Below, piece after piece: positions 36,225 to 44,169 of a stretch of DNA of 64,000 bases. The DNA is from Actinomyces sp. B33 (lineage in GTDB: Bacteria; Actinomycetota; Actinomycetes; Actinomycetales; Actinomycetaceae). The stretch is from the NCBI RefSeq assembly GCF_028437565.1, contig NZ_JAMRYR010000004.1, forward strand, positions 186,001 through 250,000, read 5' to 3'. The position numbers and the translations under genes are program-made. The notes below the pieces were generated by a model. The model did no database searches. It saw only the letters and a program-made list of their open reading frames with translations, and had not been told where the DNA came from. Positions within the stretch are counted from its first letter, which is position 1, and the number at the start of each line of letters is the position of its first letter.

Positions 36225-38273
36225 ATGAACCAGAAGCACAAACTTGCCCGCGTCACTCAGCCGGGAGCGCGCTTCAGCCGCATCTCCTCGATGTCGGTCG
36301 GCTCGCGCATCGCCCTCGTCGTCCTCGCGCTCATCGCACTCATCTGCCTCCTCTCGCCGCTGCTGGTCCCCCACGGGCCCGACGAGATCTTCACCAAATG
36401 GGAGGCCCCCAGCGGACAGCACCCCTTCGGCACCGACCACACCGGCCGCGACATCATGAGCCGCGTCCTGTACGGCGGGCGCTTCTCGTTGCTCATCGGC
36501 CTGTGCGCGACCCTCATCGCCCTCATCGCCGGCGCGATCATCGGCGCCATCGCCGCCGTCGTGCGCAAGTCCCTCTCCGAGGTCATCATGCGCGTCATGG
36601 ACATCATCATGGCGGTGCCCGGCATCGCCATGGCAGCCGTGTCCGTGCTCGTCTTCGGGCGCGCCCTCCAGGACCAGGGCAACACCCTCGCCCTCGTCTT
36701 CGTCATCGTCTGCTCGATCGCCTTCGTCTACACGCCCCAGCTGTCGCGCATCGTGCGCGCCAACGTCATGAGCGCCTACGGCGAGGACTACGTGCGGGCC
36801 GTCGTCGTGTCCGGTGCCCGCGCCCCGTGGATCCTCACGAAGCACGTCATGCGCAACACCGCCGCCCCCGTCCTCGTCTTCGCGACCGTCCTCGTCGCCG
36901 ACGCGATCATCCTCGAGGCGTCCCTGACGTTCATCGGGTCCGGCCTCCAATCGACCACCGTGCCCACCTGGGGGAACGTCCTGTCCGACGCCTCGTCGAA
37001 CCTGTCGGTCATGCTCGGCAAGTGGTGGACCGCGTTCTTCCCCGGCATGTTCATCATGCTCACCGTCCTGTGCCTCAACATCCTGTCCGAGGGCATCACC
37101 GACGCGATGGTCGCCGCCCCCAAGGGCGTGTCCGTCGCCCAGGTGTCCGCCAACGCGGCGCGCGAGGCCGACCGCCTCCTCCTCGACCCCCGCCAGGCCT
37201 ACCGGGAGCAGGCCGCTTCGCTCCAGGCCAGCCTCGACGCCCTCGAAGAGGTCGAGCGGCGCCGCACCGACCGCTTCGCCTCCCAGTCCGACGAGGCCCC
37301 CCTCCTCGAGGTCAAGGACTTCTCCATCCGCTTCGAGCGCCACGGCGAGGTCGACGTCGTCGACCACGTGTCCTTCGCGGTCCGCCGCGGCGAGACCATG
37401 GGCCTCGTCGGCGAATCCGGGTGCGGCAAGTCGATCACCGCCCTGTCGATCATGGGACTCATCGACCCCAAGGCCAAGCTGTCGGGGAGCATCCTCTACC
37501 AGGGGCGCGACCTCCTCCAGATGAAGCCGGAGGAGCGTCAAAAGCTCCTGGGCCACGAGATGGCGATGATCTACCAGGACGCCCTGTCCTCCCTCAACCC
37601 GGCGATGCTCATCAAGGACCAGATGGGCCAGCTCACCTCCCGAGGCGGCACCCGCACGGCCGAGGAGCTCCTCGACCTCGTCGGGCTCGACCCCAAGCGG
37701 ACCCTCGAGTCCTACCCGCACGAGCTGTCGGGCGGCCAGCGCCAGCGCGTCCTCATCGCCATGGCCCTGACCCGCGACCCCAAGCTCGTCATCGCCGACG
37801 AGCCGACGACCGCCCTGGACGTCACCGTCCAGAAGCAGGTCATCGCCCTCCTCAACGAACTGCGCGAGAAGCTCGGCTTCGCGATGATCTTCGTCTCCCA
37901 CGACGTCGCCCTCGTCGCCGAGGTCGCCCACTCGATCACCGTCATGTACGCCGGCCAGGTCGTCGAGCAGGGCCCCACCGCCGAGCTCCTGACCCACCCG
38001 ACCCACGAGTACACGCGCGGCCTCCTCGGCGCCGTCCTGTCCATCGAGGCCGGGTCGGGACGACTCCACCAGGTGCCCGGCACGGTCCCGTCGCCGCGCG
38101 ACTTCCCGGCGGGCGACCGTTTCGCCCCCCGCTCGTCGCACCCCGACTACGGCCTCGACATCCGGCCCGTCCTCACCGAGGTCGGTCCCGGCCACGTGTA
38201 CGCGGCCCTGCCGCCCAGGGGCGACGAGGCCCCGCACCGATCCGACCAACCCGAGAGCGAGGACCTGCGATGA
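36225..38273 (+). CDS. Fused ABC permease-ATPase (DppC-DppD fusion)
   Basis: 682 aa. Residues 28-295 form a DppC-like membrane domain (N-terminal segment 28-48, HPFGTDHTGRDIMSR loop, coupling loop AYGEDYVRAVVVSGARAPWI). A helical, charged linker at about 305-360 (READRLLLDPRQAYREQ, EEVERRRTDR) joins it to a full ATPase: Walker A GESGCGKS (396-403), LSGGQRQR (491-498), Walker B VIADEPTTALD. The end carries the oligopeptide-transporter C-terminal motif. The frame is continuous, so this is a real fusion, and the same fusion is reported for sialic acid transporters of the Sat/Sia type (from memory). Ends in an ATGA overlap. Confidence 0.92.
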   Translation: MNQKHKLARVTQPGARFSRISSMSVGSRIALVVLALIALICLLSPLLVPHGPDEIFTKWEAPSGQHPFGTDHTGRDIMSRVLYGGRFSLLIGLCATLIALIAGAIIGAIAAVVRKSLSEVIMRVMDIIMAVPGIAMAAVSVLVFGRALQDQGNTLALVFVIVCSIAFVYTPQLSRIVRANVMSAYGEDYVRAVVVSGARAPWILTKHVMRNTAAPVLVFATVLVADAIILEASLTFIGSGLQSTTVPTWGNVLSDASSNLSVMLGKWWTAFFPGMFIMLTVLCLNILSEGITDAMVAAPKGVSVAQVSANAAREADRLLLDPRQAYREQAASLQASLDALEEVERRRTDRFASQSDEAPLLEVKDFSIRFERHGEVDVVDHVSFAVRRGETMGLVGESGCGKSITALSIMGLIDPKAKLSGSILYQGRDLLQMKPEERQKLLGHEMAMIYQDALSSLNPAMLIKDQMGQLTSRGGTRTAEELLDLVGLDPKRTLESYPHELSGGQRQRVLIAMALTRDPKLVIADEPTTALDVTVQKQVIALLNELREKLGFAMIFVSHDVALVAEVAHSITVMYAGQVVEQGPTAELLTHPTHEYTRGLLGAVLSIEAGSGRLHQVPGTVPSPRDFPAGDRFAPRSSHPDYGLDIRPVLTEVGPGHVYAALPPRGDEAPHRSDQPESEDLR

Positions 38274-39091
38274 CCAGCGAGGGCACCCCCATCATCGAAC
38301 TCAAGGACGTCCACGTCGCCTTCAACTCGCGCACCGGGTCCCTGTTCAAGCCCACCAAGGTCCACGCCGTGCGGGGCGTCAACATGAGCATCATGCGCGG
38401 CCAGACCCTCGGCATCGTCGGGGAGTCCGGGTGCGGCAAGTCGACGACCGCCAACGTCATGTGCGGGCTTCAGGCGCCGACCGCCGGCCGCGTCTACTTC
38501 AACGGCGAGGAGGTCACCAAGAGGACCGCCGAGGCGCGTCGGCGCATCGGGCGGGTCGTCTCAGTCGTCTTCCAGGACCCGGCGACCGCCCTCAACCCGA
38601 GGATGACCGTCGAGGACCAGCTCGCCGACCCGCTGCGCGTCCACCGCATCGGCACCGAGGCCACCAGGCGCGATCGCGTCGGCGAGCTGATCTCCATGGT
38701 CGGCCTGCCCTCGTCCGCCCTCGACGCCCTGCCCGGCCAGCTCTCCGGCGGCCAGCGCCAGCGCGTCGCCATCGCCCGCGCCCTGGCCCTGGGGCCGGAC
38801 GCGATCATCGCCGACGAGCCGACCTCGGCCCTCGACGTGTCCGTGCGCGCCCAGGTTCTCAACCTCCTGACCGACCTCAAGCGCGAGCTCAACCTCGCGA
38901 TGGTCTTCATCTCGCACGACATCCAGACGGTCCGCTACGTGTCCGACCGCATCGCCGTCATGAACAAGGGCGTCGTCGTCGAGGAGGGCCCGGCGGCCCG
39001 CCTCCTGGAGGACCCGCAGGACCCCTACACCCGCACGCTCCTCGGCGCCGCGCCCTCGCTGCTCCACCCCACCCTCGAAGGAGAACTATGA
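38270..39091 (+). CDS. ABC transporter ATPase (DppF-like)
   Basis: Second ATP-binding subunit (273 aa), free-standing. Walker A GESGCGKST, LSGGQRQRVAIARAL, Walker B IIADEPTSALD, switch His in FISHD. It pairs with the ATPase half of the fusion protein. ATGA overlaps with the fusion gene before and nanA after, tying transport to catabolism. Confidence 0.93.
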   Translation: MTSEGTPIIELKDVHVAFNSRTGSLFKPTKVHAVRGVNMSIMRGQTLGIVGESGCGKSTTANVMCGLQAPTAGRVYFNGEEVTKRTAEARRRIGRVVSVVFQDPATALNPRMTVEDQLADPLRVHRIGTEATRRDRVGELISMVGLPSSALDALPGQLSGGQRQRVAIARALALGPDAIIADEPTSALDVSVRAQVLNLLTDLKRELNLAMVFISHDIQTVRYVSDRIAVMNKGVVVEEGPAARLLEDPQDPYTRTLLGAAPSLLHPTLEGEL

Positions 39092-40002
39092 ACACCCCGA
39101 TCCGCGGGATCGTCCCGCCCCTGGCCGTCCCCCTCAAGGACGGGCGCCTCGACCGCGCGTCCCTTGAGCGGCACATCAACCGGATGATCGACGCCGGGAT
39201 CCACGGTCTGTTCGTCCTCGGATCGACCGGTGAGGTCGTCTTCTCCACGCCCGCCAGGCGCGCCGAGATCCTCGAGGCCACCCAGGAGGTCGTCGCCGGG
39301 CGCATCCCGGTCCTCGCCGGCGTCATCGACACCGAGACGGACCGCGTCATCGAGAACATCCGCCAGGCCGAGTCCTTCGGCGTCGACGCCGTCGTCGCCA
39401 CCGCCCCCTTTTACGCCCTTCAGGGGATGGCCGAGGTCGAACGCCACTTCCGCCTCCTGCGCGAGGCGACGGACACGCCGGTCTGGGCCTACGACATCCC
39501 CGTGTGCGTCCACACGAAACTGCCGATCGACCTGCAGGTCCGTCTCGGTCAGGATGGGGTTCTCGCCGGCGTCAAGGACTCGTCGGGCGACGACGTGTCG
39601 TTCCGCTGGCTCGCCCGGCTCAACGACGAGGCCGGCCACCCCCTCCAGCTGCTCACCGGCCACGAGGTCGTCGTCGACGGCGCGTACATGTCGGGCGCCG
39701 ACGGGTGCGTCCCGGGCCTGGGAAACGTCGACCCGGACGGGTACGTCCGCCAGTGGGACGCCTACCAGCGCGGCGACTGGGAGGCGGTGCGCTCCGAGCA
39801 GGACCGCCTCGCCGACCTCATGCGCATCGTCCAGGTGTCCGGCGTCGTCGGCTTCGGCGCGGGCGTCGGCGCGTTCAAGACGTCCCTGCAGCTCCTCGGC
39901 GTCTTCGAGACGAACGAGATGCCCGCTCCCGTCGAGGCGCTGACCGGCGAGAATATCGCGTGGGTCGAGTCCGTCCTGCGGCGCGCCGGACTGCTCGACT
40001 GA
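39088..40002 (+). CDS. nanA: N-acetylneuraminate lyase
   Basis: Class I aldolase of the DHDPS/NAL family (304 aa) that splits sialic acid into pyruvate and ManNAc. GSTGE at 45-49, catalytic Tyr134 in WAYDIP, and Schiff-base Lys163 in GVKDSSGDD are seen. Family alone would also allow dihydrodipicolinate synthase or another keto-acid aldolase; adjacent nanK, nanE and nagB decide for NanA. Starts in an ATGA overlap with the ATPase gene. Confidence 0.87.
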   Translation: MNTPIRGIVPPLAVPLKDGRLDRASLERHINRMIDAGIHGLFVLGSTGEVVFSTPARRAEILEATQEVVAGRIPVLAGVIDTETDRVIENIRQAESFGVDAVVATAPFYALQGMAEVERHFRLLREATDTPVWAYDIPVCVHTKLPIDLQVRLGQDGVLAGVKDSSGDDVSFRWLARLNDEAGHPLQLLTGHEVVVDGAYMSGADGCVPGLGNVDPDGYVRQWDAYQRGDWEAVRSEQDRLADLMRIVQVSGVVGFGAGVGAFKTSLQLLGVFETNEMPAPVEALTGENIAWVESVLRRAGLLD

Positions 40003-40054
40003 CCCAGGAGAGCCGGCGCCCACCGGCGGACACGACTGCGACGAGGAGGCCTCG

Positions 40055-41047
40055 ATGAACGGCGCTGCGCACGGAAGCGGACGGCCTCGGCTGCTCGCCC
40101 TCGACATCGGCGGGACGAAGATCGGCTGGTCCCTGATGGACGGCCGCGAGCCCTGCGCCGAACCGGGCGCGTCCGGGAGGATCGCGACCCTGGCCGACGA
40201 GGGCGGGGCGGCGGTCGCCGAACGGATCCGCTCCCTCGTCGCGGACGTCGTCGGCCGCCTCGGCCCGGTGTCGGGCGTGGCCGCGGCCAGCGCGGGCGTC
40301 GTCGACCCGCGGACCGGCGCGATCGTGTCGGCGACGAACACGATGCCCGGCTGGGGCGGCACCCCCCTGGGCGACATCCTGCGGGAGGCCTCCGGCGCCC
40401 CCGTGAGGGTCCTCAACGACGTGCACGCGCACGGGCTCGGCGAGGCGCTCGCGGGCGCCGGTCGGGATCATGACACGGTCCTGTCGGTCGCGGTGGGCAC
40501 GGGGATCGGCGGGGCCCTGGTCGACCGGGGCCGGGTGCTCACCGGGGGCCATCACGTCGCCGGGCACGTCGGCCACATCCACCATCATGCGGGCGCCCGG
40601 ATGGCGTGCTCGTGCGGCAGGTCCGGCCACATCGAGGCGTTCTGCTCGGGGTCGGGGATCGCCGCCTGGTACGAGGCGCGACGGGCGGACGGCGATCCCC
40701 GGGCCGACGACGCCCGTGCCCTCCAGGCCCTCGCCGACGGGGGGCACCCGCTCGCGCGGGCGTGCTTCGTCGAGTCGGCGCGGGCGCTGGGCGAATGCCT
40801 CGGGTCGCTGGCCAACTGCGTGGACCCGTCGATCATCATCATCTCCGGGTCGATGACCCGGTCGGGGGCGGCGTGGTGGGACGGCCTGCGCGAGGGGTAC
40901 GCGGCCAGCGCGATGACGCCGGTCGCCCCGACCCCCCTGGTCGTCGGCTCCCTCGGCGACGACGCGCCGCTCATCGGGGCGGCGGCGAACTTCGAGAACA
41001 CGGCAGATCGGAACGCGGGGGGCGCCCCCGCGGGAACGGAGGAGTGA
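40055..41047 (+). CDS. nanK: ROK family N-acetylmannosamine kinase
   Basis: 330 aa. ATP loop LDIGGTK (16-22), catalytic base Asp122 in VLNDVHAHG. The ROK zinc site shows H174 (GHVGH) and CSCG at 185-188, but the third conserved cysteine of CxCGxxGCxE is His192 (GRSGHIE), so zinc would be bound by a Cys2His2 set. Unusually His-rich around 166-178. GAGGAGG precedes the ATG. It phosphorylates ManNAc made by NanA; ROK glucokinase or repressor alternatives are unlikely (no HTH, cluster context). Confidence 0.87.
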   Translation: MNGAAHGSGRPRLLALDIGGTKIGWSLMDGREPCAEPGASGRIATLADEGGAAVAERIRSLVADVVGRLGPVSGVAAASAGVVDPRTGAIVSATNTMPGWGGTPLGDILREASGAPVRVLNDVHAHGLGEALAGAGRDHDTVLSVAVGTGIGGALVDRGRVLTGGHHVAGHVGHIHHHAGARMACSCGRSGHIEAFCSGSGIAAWYEARRADGDPRADDARALQALADGGHPLARACFVESARALGECLGSLANCVDPSIIIISGSMTRSGAAWWDGLREGYAASAMTPVAPTPLVVGSLGDDAPLIGAAANFENTADRNAGGAPAGTEE

Positions 41048-41048
41048 G

Positions 41049-41747
41049 ATGACAGCGGACGTCATCGAGAGGATGCGCGGCGGCCTCGTCGTGTCGTGCC
41101 AGGCGTACCCGGGAGAGCCGATGCGCCACCCGGAGACCATGGCGCAGGTGGCCCGGGCCGCCGAGCTCGGCGGGGCGACGGCGATCCGCTGCCAGGGCCT
41201 GGCCGACATCTCGGCCATCAAGGGGCGGGTGAAGATCCCCGTCATCGGCCTGTGGAAGGAGGGCGACGAGGGCATCTACATCACGCCGACGCTGCGTCAC
41301 GCCCGCGCCTGCGCGATGGCCGGCGCCGACGTCGTCGCCATCGACGCGACCGGCCGCCCCCGCCGCGACGGGCTGACCTACGCGCAGACCGTCGAGCGCC
41401 TCCATGACGAGGGGATCCTCGTCATGGCGGACTGCTCGTCCTTCGAGGACGCGCGGGCCGCCGTCGAGGCCGGCAGCGACATCGTGTCGACGACGCTCGC
41501 CGGCTACACGCCGGACCGCCCGAAGACCGACGGCCCGGACCTCGAGCTGCTCGCCGAGATCGTCGCCGCCTTCCCGGACGTCCCGGTCCTGTGCGAGGGC
41601 CGCGTCCACACGCCCGAGCAGGCGGCCGCCGTGATGGAGGCCGGCGCGTTCGCGGTCGTCGTCGGCACGGGCATCACCCATCCGACGTCCATCACCCACT
41701 GGTTCGCCCGGGCCATCGGCCTGGACGTCGAGGCGCCGACGCACTGA
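41049..41747 (+). CDS. nanE: N-acetylmannosamine-6-phosphate 2-epimerase
   Basis: TIM-barrel enzyme (232 aa) turning ManNAc-6-P into GlcNAc-6-P. Motifs RCQGLADISAIKGRVKIPVIGL, DVVAIDATGRPR (substrate contacts) and the phosphate-binding end VVVGTGITHPTSITHWF are present. Begins one base after the nanK stop. Confidence 0.95.
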   Translation: MTADVIERMRGGLVVSCQAYPGEPMRHPETMAQVARAAELGGATAIRCQGLADISAIKGRVKIPVIGLWKEGDEGIYITPTLRHARACAMAGADVVAIDATGRPRRDGLTYAQTVERLHDEGILVMADCSSFEDARAAVEAGSDIVSTTLAGYTPDRPKTDGPDLELLAEIVAAFPDVPVLCEGRVHTPEQAAAVMEAGAFAVVVGTGITHPTSITHWFARAIGLDVEAPTH

Positions 41748-41778
41748 GCGGCCGACGAGGACGGGGGAGGATCACGCG

Positions 41779-43221
41779 ATGACGTGGCAGTACCGGGTGG
41801 CCGGCGACCGTCGGCGCGAGACCCTGATCGTCGTGACGCGGCCCCCCGGTCCCGACGCCGCAGCGCCGTCGACGGGGCGGGAGCGCGCCGAGGACGCGAT
41901 CCGGGCGGTCATCGGGCGCTTCGGCGAGGCTCGGAGGGTCGTCGCGCTCGACGGCGGCTGGCCGGGGCCCGTGGCGCCGGGGCCCTCGACGGACGAGGAC
42001 GCGTCGGCGCGCGCGCTCGCGGAGTTCCTCGCCCTCCAGGCCGGGGAGTCGCCCGGCGGACGGGTCGTCGTGTGGGGCGTCGGCGAGGGCGCGGGCGCCG
42101 CGCGCCGGGCCGTCGCGCTGGTCGCGCCCCTCGTGCTCGCCCTCGTCGTCGACGATCCCGGGCGCGACCCCGACGGGCCGGCGGCCCGGGAGGACGCGGC
42201 GGGCGCGCTGCTCGTCGATGCGGCCCGCGCCGACGGCCTCGACGCCGCGGCCGCGTTCCTCGACGGCGCCGAATCCGATGCGCCCGCGCCCTTCCTCGAC
42301 GAGGAGACGCGCCGCCTCATGGACCCCCTCCCCCCGGTCGACGGGCTCGACTACGAGCAGCTGCGACGGCGCGGCGACGCCATGTCCGTCGACGCGCGGA
42401 TCCCGGAGGGGCTCGACCGGGACGTCCTGACGATCGGCGGGGTCCCCACCCGCAGGATCGCCCGGCGGGGCGCGCCCGTCGGCTGCGCCGTCGTCGTCGT
42501 CCACGGCGGCGGGTTCGTCTGCGGACGTGCGGCCGGGGAGGACGAGCGGTGCGCCGACCTCGTCGTCGACTTCACCGACCGCCTCCTGGGAGCAGGGGCG
42601 ACGACGGTCGCGACCTACGCGCCCGACTACCGGCTCGCCCCCGAGCACCCCCATCCGGTCGGGCGCGACGACTGCGCGGCCGTCGTGCGCGGCGTCATCG
42701 CCGCCCACCCGGGCGTCCCCGTCGTCCTGTACGGCGACTCGGCGGGAGCGGGCATGGTCAACCAGGTGCTGACCGTCCTCGACGACGCCGAGCTGGACGC
42801 GGTGAGCGCCGTCGTCATGCTCGAGCCGTGCCTGTCGCCGGCGCTGTCGTCCCTGTCCTTCGCGGACTTCGAGGACGGGCCGATGTGGCCGCGCAGCGTC
42901 GCCGAGTCCTCGTGGCGCCACTACTGCCGCGACGGCGCCGCCTCGTGGGAGGTCAACGCGCCGATCCGTCGGGTCGGGCCCGGGTTCCCGCCCGTCCTCG
43001 TCGTCGTCAACCCCGTCGACCCGCTGCGCGACGAGGCGGTGGCGCGCGCCGGCGAACTGATCCGCGCGGGCGCCCGGGTCGAGGTCCACTGCTACGCGGG
43101 GACCCGTCACGGACTGCTGTCGGTCCCGGGGACGAGGATCTGGGAGCGCGTCAAGTCCGACATCATCCGCTTTCTCGGCGACAATGCCGACATGACCGGC
43201 GTCGTCGCCGATCCGCACTGA
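41779..43221 (+). CDS. Two-domain alpha/beta hydrolase in the sialic acid cluster
   Basis: 480 aa; substrate unknown. Residues about 195-470 form a hormone-sensitive-lipase-type esterase with oxyanion motif HGGGF (242-246), nucleophile Ser321 in GDSAGAG, acid Asp414 or Asp418 (NPVDPLRD) and His444 (GTRHGLL), so it should be active. The first 185 residues look like a second, degenerate alpha/beta domain in which the expected nucleophile elbow reads GVGEGAG (99-107), with Glu in place of Ser. No signal peptide, so it acts in the cytosol. GGGGGAGG sits 8 bases before the ATG. Position between nanE and nagB suggests removal of O-acyl groups from imported sialic acid. Confidence 0.78.
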   Translation: MTWQYRVAGDRRRETLIVVTRPPGPDAAAPSTGRERAEDAIRAVIGRFGEARRVVALDGGWPGPVAPGPSTDEDASARALAEFLALQAGESPGGRVVVWGVGEGAGAARRAVALVAPLVLALVVDDPGRDPDGPAAREDAAGALLVDAARADGLDAAAAFLDGAESDAPAPFLDEETRRLMDPLPPVDGLDYEQLRRRGDAMSVDARIPEGLDRDVLTIGGVPTRRIARRGAPVGCAVVVVHGGGFVCGRAAGEDERCADLVVDFTDRLLGAGATTVATYAPDYRLAPEHPHPVGRDDCAAVVRGVIAAHPGVPVVLYGDSAGAGMVNQVLTVLDDAELDAVSAVVMLEPCLSPALSSLSFADFEDGPMWPRSVAESSWRHYCRDGAASWEVNAPIRRVGPGFPPVLVVVNPVDPLRDEAVARAGELIRAGARVEVHCYAGTRHGLLSVPGTRIWERVKSDIIRFLGDNADMTGVVADPH

Positions 43222-43265
43222 CCGCATCATCCGCCCGCAGGGCGGCAACGAATAGGAGACCGAAT

Positions 43266-44045
43266 ATGAGGATCGCGATTCTTCCGTCCGAGCAGGAGAT
43301 CGCGCGGGTCGCGGCCGACCGCATCTGCCGCGTCTACCGCGACAAGCCGGACTTCGTCCTGGGGCTGGCCACCGGGTCGTCGCCGCTGCCCCTGTACGCC
43401 GAACTGGTGCGCCGCTACGAGGCGGGGCTCATCTCCTTCGCCCGCGTCCGCTCCTTCAACCTCGACGAGTACGTGGGCCTGCCGCGCGACCACGTCGAGG
43501 GCTACGCGAACTTCATCCACCGCCACCTCGTCGACCTCGTCGACATGCCCGAGGGAGCCGCCCACGGTCCCGACGGGTGGTGCGAGGACCTGGAGGCTGG
43601 GGCGGCCGCCTACGATCAGGCGATCCGCGACGCCGGAGGCATCGACATCCAGGTCCTGGGGATCGGCTCGGACGGGCACATCGGCTTCAACGAGCCGGGC
43701 GGCTCCCTCGCGTCGCGCACCCACGTGGGGGTCCTGACGGATCAGACTCGGCGCGACAACGCCCGGTTCTTCGACGGCGACCTGGACGCGGTGCCGACCC
43801 ACTGCGTCACCCAGGGGCTGGGGACGATCATGGATTCTCGGGCTCACGTGTTCATCGCGACCGGCGAGGGCAAGGCTCAGGCGGTCGCCGAGATGATCGA
43901 GGGGGGCATCAGCGCCCGCTGGCCCGCCTCCGTCCTCCAGTCGCATCCGGACGTCCTCGTCCTCATCGATGAGGCGGCGGCCTCGAAGCTCGAGCTCGCC
44001 GACTTCTACCGCGAGGTGTGGGAGAAGGAGGGGGCGTCGGCCTGA
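43266..44045 (+). CDS. nagB: Glucosamine-6-phosphate deaminase
   Basis: Converts glucosamine-6-P to fructose-6-P and ammonia (259 aa, the short Bacillus-like form). Phosphate loop GLATGSSPLPLY, catalytic region FNLDEYVGL, and GIGSDGHIGFNEPGGS are intact. A small hairpin (43231-43245) and AGGAGA precede it. It is the last step of the pathway in this cluster; the deacetylase NagA needed just before it is not in the window. Confidence 0.96.
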   Translation: MRIAILPSEQEIARVAADRICRVYRDKPDFVLGLATGSSPLPLYAELVRRYEAGLISFARVRSFNLDEYVGLPRDHVEGYANFIHRHLVDLVDMPEGAAHGPDGWCEDLEAGAAAYDQAIRDAGGIDIQVLGIGSDGHIGFNEPGGSLASRTHVGVLTDQTRRDNARFFDGDLDAVPTHCVTQGLGTIMDSRAHVFIATGEGKAQAVAEMIEGGISARWPASVLQSHPDVLVLIDEAAASKLELADFYREVWEKEGASA

Positions 44046-44064
44046 CGGCCCGACGACGCACGAG

Positions 44065-44095
44065 GGACCCGCGCGCCGCTTCGGCGTGCGGGTCC
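44065..44095 (+). terminator. Terminator after nagB
   Basis: GGACCCGCGCGCCG pairs with CGGCGTGCGGGTCC (14 pairs, one G-T) around a very short loop. No T-run follows, as is common in high-GC actinobacteria. Marks the end of the sialic acid operon. Confidence 0.7.
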
Positions 44096-44124
44096 GCCGC
44101 ATCGGGGCGGCGGTCGGCGGGGGA

Positions 44125-44130
44125 TAGAAT
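44125..44130 (+). promoter_or_regulatory. Possible -10 of murB
   Basis: TAGAAT lies 40 bases before the murB ATG; the -35 is not clear. Confidence 0.4.
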
Positions 44131-44169
44131 CGCCTCTGCCACGACCGGCGGCCACCACCTGGGAGAGCG

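Noticed and set aside
35334-38249. 971-codon acidic frame on the minus strand
   Set aside because: Fully antisense to three transporter domains; rich in D, E, G and V as expected from opposite-strand GC-rich codons, with no domains.
39088-40002. Dihydrodipicolinate synthase (dapA) call
   Set aside because: Family motifs allow it, but the gene is coupled to a transporter and followed by nanK and nanE, so sialic acid lyase is the better call.
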